A DNA stretch of 64,000 bases, from assembly GCA_964036275.1 (NCBI GenBank), contig OZ038439.1, forward strand, positions 1,455,001-1,519,000. The letters are read 5' to 3'. This DNA comes from Litoditis marina. Taxonomy: Eukaryota > Nematoda > Chromadorea > Rhabditida > Rhabditidae. A program made the translations under genes and the position numbers. The notes beneath the pieces were generated by a model, which worked only from the letters and a program-made list of their open reading frames with translations, was not told the origin of the DNA and ran no database searches. Each line of letters starts with the position of its first letter. Positions within the stretch are counted from its first letter, which is position 1. Shown here piece by piece: positions 59,583 through 64,000 of the stretch.

Positions 59583-61933
59583 TTCGCTCTTTTCTATTCC
59601 TTTCTGTCTCTGTGTCTTAATCCCGTTGGTTTTCGGTCGAAATTTATGAATCAATGTTCATCGAGATCAAACTACAACTACGTTTTGTCGCTCCTTGAAC
59701 CCGTCTCTTTCCAGTCCGACATAGTCCCCCTCTTTCTCTCTAGCTCCATGTTTTCGTAAAGTCGGTTACTCATTTACGCTGTGTACGTTATTTCCAGAGG
59801 GCGGTATGATAGTATTTCAGAATGATCATGATATAGGTATCCCTCTATCCAAGGCAGCTCACACGGTGTATGATGCTCTATCCCGCTGTGTTTGTAGTTT
59901 TATCCCCTTAATTTTCGGTCAAAACTCGTGAGTTATGACGTGAATCGAGATCAAACTACGGATCAGATTGGCTCATTTCCTTTTTTTCACTTTTCATAAC
60001 TAATTACCGATTATAATTTGTTCAGTCAGTGCACCTCTGGAATCCCCCTGCTTCCGAACCGTCGCAGGCACCTCAGCCATTTGTATCCGTAAGTTTTAAA
60101 AAACACTTCAAAAATATATTTGGTATTAGGTTATTTATTTGAACAAAGCTTATTTGTGTCACTAGGACGTTTTGGATTGTTTTTCTTTCTAGTTGTTCTC
60201 TAGTTTGTTATTTATGCACGTCTACGCATAAACCACTTTTCCATCAATTTCACACGCCACAAATCTGCGGGGTGTTCCAAATTCATACTGTAGATATTCA
60301 CGAGCACATGACACTGACTATAAAATATTATTACAAACAGAGTTAACAAATACAATCAACAATAATAAAAATAATATTCCTTCATCTTTTTCCTTCAGTC
60401 ATCAGATGTGGTTCGCCAGTCGCCAGAACTCCTCCAAATCCCGGATTCGCCCCCCGTGGTGAGTCTACCATTTTATTTTCTTCACATTCGCAGAAAAGTC
60501 ACGTGAAAAGCGGGAAACTCCATTTGAATATTTTTATACATTTAAATCATTTTACACTAGGAAATCTATAAAAGTTTATATAATTGTTTGCCCCTGTTGT
60601 GAGTATTTCACACGAATTTCACGTGAAAAGTGTGAAACCCATAGTTTCATACTGTTATGTGGTCACCGTTCTACACTGCATGGATGTATAGTCTTTTTCA
60701 CGAAACAATAGCCTTCTACAGTAAGATTATAAAACTACAGTAAGATTATTAAACTTTTACAGTAAGCCTTCTACAGTAAGATTATAAAACTTTTAAGTGA
60801 ATTTATCATATCTTGTAGGTGTTGTACATAGTTTAACCTTTGGGATTTCGTTGTCCACTCTGGGTACTACAAGCATACAAAACAGTAAAACTTAAGTTCT
60901 GTTTGTTTACTAGATAAATGCGTTTGAATTTCTGAAAGATTACTGTAGAAAGTCATCGATTGGTGAAACGAACTATATCTCGTTCACCAAACCAATTCTT
61001 TTGCGGTTCCCATGTTTTGGCTTGAAGTCAGACACCAGAAAGCTAGCTTTATTAGATATACAAGAAGTAAATTGAATAGTCACGTAAAGTTAGCATTCTA
61101 ATGAGGCATGGTGCACTTTGTCATTGCACGTTTTTGAGTTCTGCTGTGTTCAATGCTCACATGATTACACACCTCACTAACCATATAGCACACATCGTAC
61201 TGGTACACCTATACGAATCTGAGTTTCTCGGAACACACAGCAGAAAGTTGTGTTCACAGTATGGTATGATTAATCCAATAACCACCTCGTTAGTTCATAA
61301 TGTGAGTTGGGATTTGCTAACTATGGAGAGGTAACCACAGTTACTCCATTCCCAGTCCTCGTCTCTGTGGGAACCATAATTGTTCTCACCCAATTACCAA
61401 TGACCCATAATTACTTTTGATGTGTGTGTAGTTAGATCTCACGGCTTTTCTCACAGTGAAATTTAGTAAAAATTTTTATAAAGTTCATGTATCAAATGAC
61501 CTTTTCTCCGCTCTTCTTGGAAAAGGTTACCCACCTTCTAGTGCCTCTGGAAAATCGATGGTCGTGCCCAGAAACAGTAACCCACAATTTTTTCTGTTCT
61601 CGTTCTGAGAATATTAATAACTGAATGCAAAGTTCATAAGGTACTATACTAGAAATCAATTGAATAGTCACGTAAGATTAGCTTGCTAATGAGGAATCGC
61701 GCACTTTGTCATTGCACGTTTCTGAGTTCTGCTGTGTTGAACATGTTTCACGTGACTGTGCATCTGACTAACAGTATATATGACCGGAAAACCGATTTTC
61801 TTGGAAAAACCCAGTTCCCAGCTCCTCTGGGAAAACGATGATTGTCCTGCCCCCAATAACCCATAATTACTTCTCTCTTTCCCAGGCTCAATCCACCCCA
61901 CTCCAACCCTACTTTGCCATTAGACCATACGAG
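59008..61933 (+). CDS. Unrecognised gene, first five exons; 3' part uncertain
   Basis: Exons 59008-59065, 59364-59440, 60026-60088, 60399-60458 and 61886-61933 join in phase. They give 102 aa: a short amphipathic N-terminus (NPLDLIINKLEEELESG), then an Ser/Pro/Gln-rich, probably disordered region (APQPFVS, SPELLQIPDSPPV, STPLQPYFAIRPYE). The ATG follows TTCCAG by one base, suggesting trans-splicing. A sixth exon could begin at 62700 (VVTRYIISHPREPFKISDP...), but its frame runs into the CT tract with no good donor, so the model is left open. I recognise no domain. Intron 2 carries a CT microsatellite and a G/C tract, and introns 2-4 carry MITEs. Confidence 0.6.
59470..59585 (+). repeat. C12 run and CT microsatellite in intron 2
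   Basis: A C12-type homopolymer followed by a long (CT)n tract, starting about 30 bases after the exon 2 donor of the gene at 59008. Confidence 0.9.
59890..59963. repeat. Short inverted-repeat element, GTAGTTTGATC family
   Basis: Arms TGTTTGTAGTTTTATCCC and GAGATCAAACTACGG. Confidence 0.8.
60688..60990. repeat. MITE, GTTTCATCAATC...GAAACAGACTATA family
   Basis: Inverse-orientation copy with an internal threefold repeat of CTACAGTAAGATTATAAAAC. Confidence 0.75.
61070..61165. repeat. MITE-like element, TCACGT...CACGTGACT family
   Basis: TTGAATAGTCACGTAAAGTT through TTCTGCTGTGTTCAA. The right end is missing or diverged. Confidence 0.75.
61660..61775. repeat. MITE-like element, TCACGT...CACGTGACT family
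   Basis: TTGAATAGTCACGTAAGATT through CATGTTTCACGTGACTGTGC. Confidence 0.8.
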
Positions 61934-62032
61934 GTTAGTTTACTACTCATACATCAGTTTACAACATTTACTTATAACTTAAAAAGGAAACTCATGTTTG
62001 AAGAATCTTTCAAATTGTACGAATGAAATCAC

Positions 62033-62261
62033 TGATGTTTCATTCATTCCCACTGAGACTTGGCAGCGTGCCCACAAAATTTCCAGGCGCCTTTTCACCA
62101 TGTTAAAGTTTTCCAAATCACTAAAGGTTGAACTGTTAACCTTTGTTAAAGCACGTAGGTGAAAACCTTTTTCACAAAACCTGTGATTTCTATGAAATAT
62201 ATTCGACCGAAGTTTCATTGGCACGCTGCCAAAGTCTCAGTGAGAATGACAAGAACTATAG
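62033..62261. repeat. ~230-base MITE, CCCACTGAGAC family
   Basis: Ends TTCATTCCCACTGAGACTTG and AAAGTCTCAGTGAGAATGAC. It lies about 100 bases after the fifth exon of the gene at 59008. Confidence 0.85.
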
Positions 62262-62411
62262 CACCCCTAATGTTTTTTGTTCTCGAATTAGGTGTATAGA
62301 AGCTTAGAGCAGTGCGGGTAACTTGAACTCATTGTAGTCGTTAATCGAAAATTCTGCTGTGCAATTTGTTTAATGATCTGTAATTCACAACTATCTTCTT
62401 TTTTCTACATA

Positions 62412-62446
62412 TTTTCTCTCTCTATCTCAAACTCTATCTTGCTTTC

Positions 62447-62481
<35 letters not shown>

Positions 62482-62873
62482 CCTCTTCCTCTTTCCAGTA
62501 TCTTTCTTTCTCTGCACTCTCCCTCCCTCCCTCTCTCTCTCTCTTATATGTATTTTTCTCTGCACTCTCCCTCCCTCTCTCTTTCTCTCTCTCTCTCCCT
62601 CTCTCTCTTTCTCTCTCTCCCTCTCTCTCTTTCTCTCTCTTATATGTCTCTTTCTCTGCCCTCTCTCTCCCTCTCCCCTTCCTTGGTTGCTATTCATAGG
62701 TTGTCACCCGCTACATAATCTCTCACCCCAGGGAACCCTTCAAAATTTCTGATCCGCCGAAAAACGCTCACTCCATCCATTTTGCCTTTATTACTCTTCT
62801 TTCGTTCTCTCGCGACCCACTCTCTCTCTCTTATCTCTCTCTCTCTCTTTCTCCCTATCTCTCTCTCTCCCTT

Positions 62874-62932
<59 letters not shown>

Positions 62933-63255
62933 TCTCCTTCTCCCCTATCCTCTATCCCTCTTCCGATTCCGTCATCTATATTTTTCTTTCTATCTCTCGC
63001 TCTCCCAATACGATCTCCCCCTCTCTCTATTTCTCTCCCCCCTTTCTCTCTCTCTCCCCTCCTAGCATGTCGCTTCCTCCACCCTCTCCCTCTATCTCCC
63101 CTTTCCTTCTCTTTTTCGTTCCTCTCTCCTTCCTCGCTTTCCACATCACTATCTGCTCCTCTCTCTCTTTCTCTCGCTCGCTCTCAGTCCCTCTCTCGTC
63201 TCTCCCTCTCCCTCTCTTTCTCTTCTCCCTCTCTCTCTCTCTCTCCCCGATGTTT
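62412..63255 (+). repeat. ~840-base CT-rich simple-sequence block
   Basis: Two large (CT)n-dominated tracts (62412-62690 and 62815-63255), interrupted at 62691-62814 by ordinary sequence that includes the possible sixth exon of the upstream gene. Confidence 0.9.
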
Positions 63256-63384
63256 ACTCTTTTCCCTCTGATGAGCATAGCTAATTCCATCTCGCCCTGT
63301 CTTTCCGCCCCTCTCCCCCTCCTTCCTCAATAACACTAGTCGTCTTCTCGTTAAGTTTTCAGCCTTTGTCTGAGAGATTTGGCT

Positions 63385-63652
63385 GAGAGAGAGAAATAGA
63401 GAAATTGAGAGAGACTCAGAGAGATAGAGTGAGAGAGAGGCGTAGAGTTAGGTAGAGATGCAGGGAGGAAAACGAGAAAGAGAGAGAGAGTGAGAGAGAG
63501 AAAGAGAGGGAAAGAGAAGTGGAGAGAGCGAGAGATAGTGAGAGATAGTGAGAGAGAGAGAGAGTGAGAGAAAGAAGGAGAGGGAAAGAGAAGTAGAGAG
63601 AGCGAGAGACAGTGAGAGAGAGCGAGAGATAGTGAGAGAGAGAGAGAGAGAA
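63385..63652 (+). repeat. ~270-base GA-rich simple-sequence block
   Basis: (GA)n with GAGAGATAGTGAGAGA-like subrepeats. It is complementary in type to the preceding CT block, so the two could pair across a 130-base spacer. Confidence 0.9.
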
Positions 63653-64000
63653 ACTTAGTAGTTTGTTTACTGGCCGCGCCTACCGATAATGTGTCTCTGG
63701 TTCGAGTCTCACGTGAGACAATGAACGTCTAAATTTGACACCCTCGTTCCCAAACCTTCGAGATTTTCACTTTTAATGAAATTGAGATGTTAGGCTCGAT
63801 TTCATAATCCATGAGAGAAGAATATCTAGTTTCATTTAGAAAACTGATGCGCTTTTTTCTTTCTGACATATGAATTCTATATCCAACCGGATTTTTTGGT
63901 AACTTAACATTTTCAGGTTACGGGTACGTTCATTTTCGGTTACCTTCACATCAACCGAAAACTTGGTTTTAGTGTTACTTTCAGCGGTAACCGCATAATG
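63653..64000. other. Right end of the window
   Basis: No coding exon was seen. A GGTTCGAGTC B-box-like string occurs near 63700, and GGTAACTT / GGTTACC-type strings recur near 63898-63990. Confidence 0.4.

Noticed and set aside
62782..63333. 183-codon Ser/Leu-rich frame
   Set aside because: Translation of the CT-rich simple-sequence block.
63674..63722. tRNA-like string with GGTTCGAGTC
   Set aside because: Only a B-box-like motif is present; there is no A box, acceptor pairing or anticodon arm.

Overview
This is a eukaryotic genome window with intron-rich genes, almost certainly from a nematode and most likely Caenorhabditis or a close relative. Evidence: the 3' splice sites read TTTCAG/TTCCAG; tight TTTCAG-type acceptors sit a few bases upstream of start codons, as expected for spliced-leader trans-splicing; a tau-tubulin-kinase-type (CK1 superfamily) kinase is present; and the AT-rich introns are crowded with short fold-back elements. 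I found no prokaryotic, rRNA or CRISPR features. Gene models were built by hand from GT-AG sites, reading-frame phase and protein similarity; in every multi-exon model the phases close exactly.

Layout. 1-3170: repeat-rich intergenic DNA. 3171-14679 (+): a 23-exon tau-tubulin kinase homolog (753 aa). 41558-15908 (-): a 13-exon homolog of ACBD3/GCP60, a Golgi-resident acyl-CoA-binding and GOLD-domain protein (432 aa), convergent with the kinase gene. Its 6.7 kb sixth intron contains a complete 9-exon F-box/leucine-rich-repeat gene on the opposite strand (23151-27220). 51002-42796 (-): a 17-exon gene for what appears to be one 589-aa protein with signal peptide, Ly6/activin-receptor-type cysteine-rich ectodomain, transmembrane helix and cytosolic PP1-like phosphatase domain that has lost nearly all metal and catalytic residues. 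52969-51709 (-): a small secreted protein. 54513-57950: a 3.4 kb terminal-inverted-repeat element of unrecognised type. 59008 onward (+): the start of an unrecognised gene, then a very large CT/GA simple-sequence block.

Two themes deserve attention. First, the receptor-like PP1 pseudophosphatase is an unusual domain combination and the best candidate for something undescribed. Second, at least nine exon edges in four different genes have one or two diverged extra copies lying in the adjacent intron, each copy spanning the exon-intron junction with its splice signal.

The window also carries at least nine families of short fold-back or interspersed repeats. Two copies of one family sit within about 12 bases of 5' splice sites in the kinase gene. 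The genes do not form an obvious pathway or operon; their spacing (0.7-1.2 kb or more) argues against a nematode operon.
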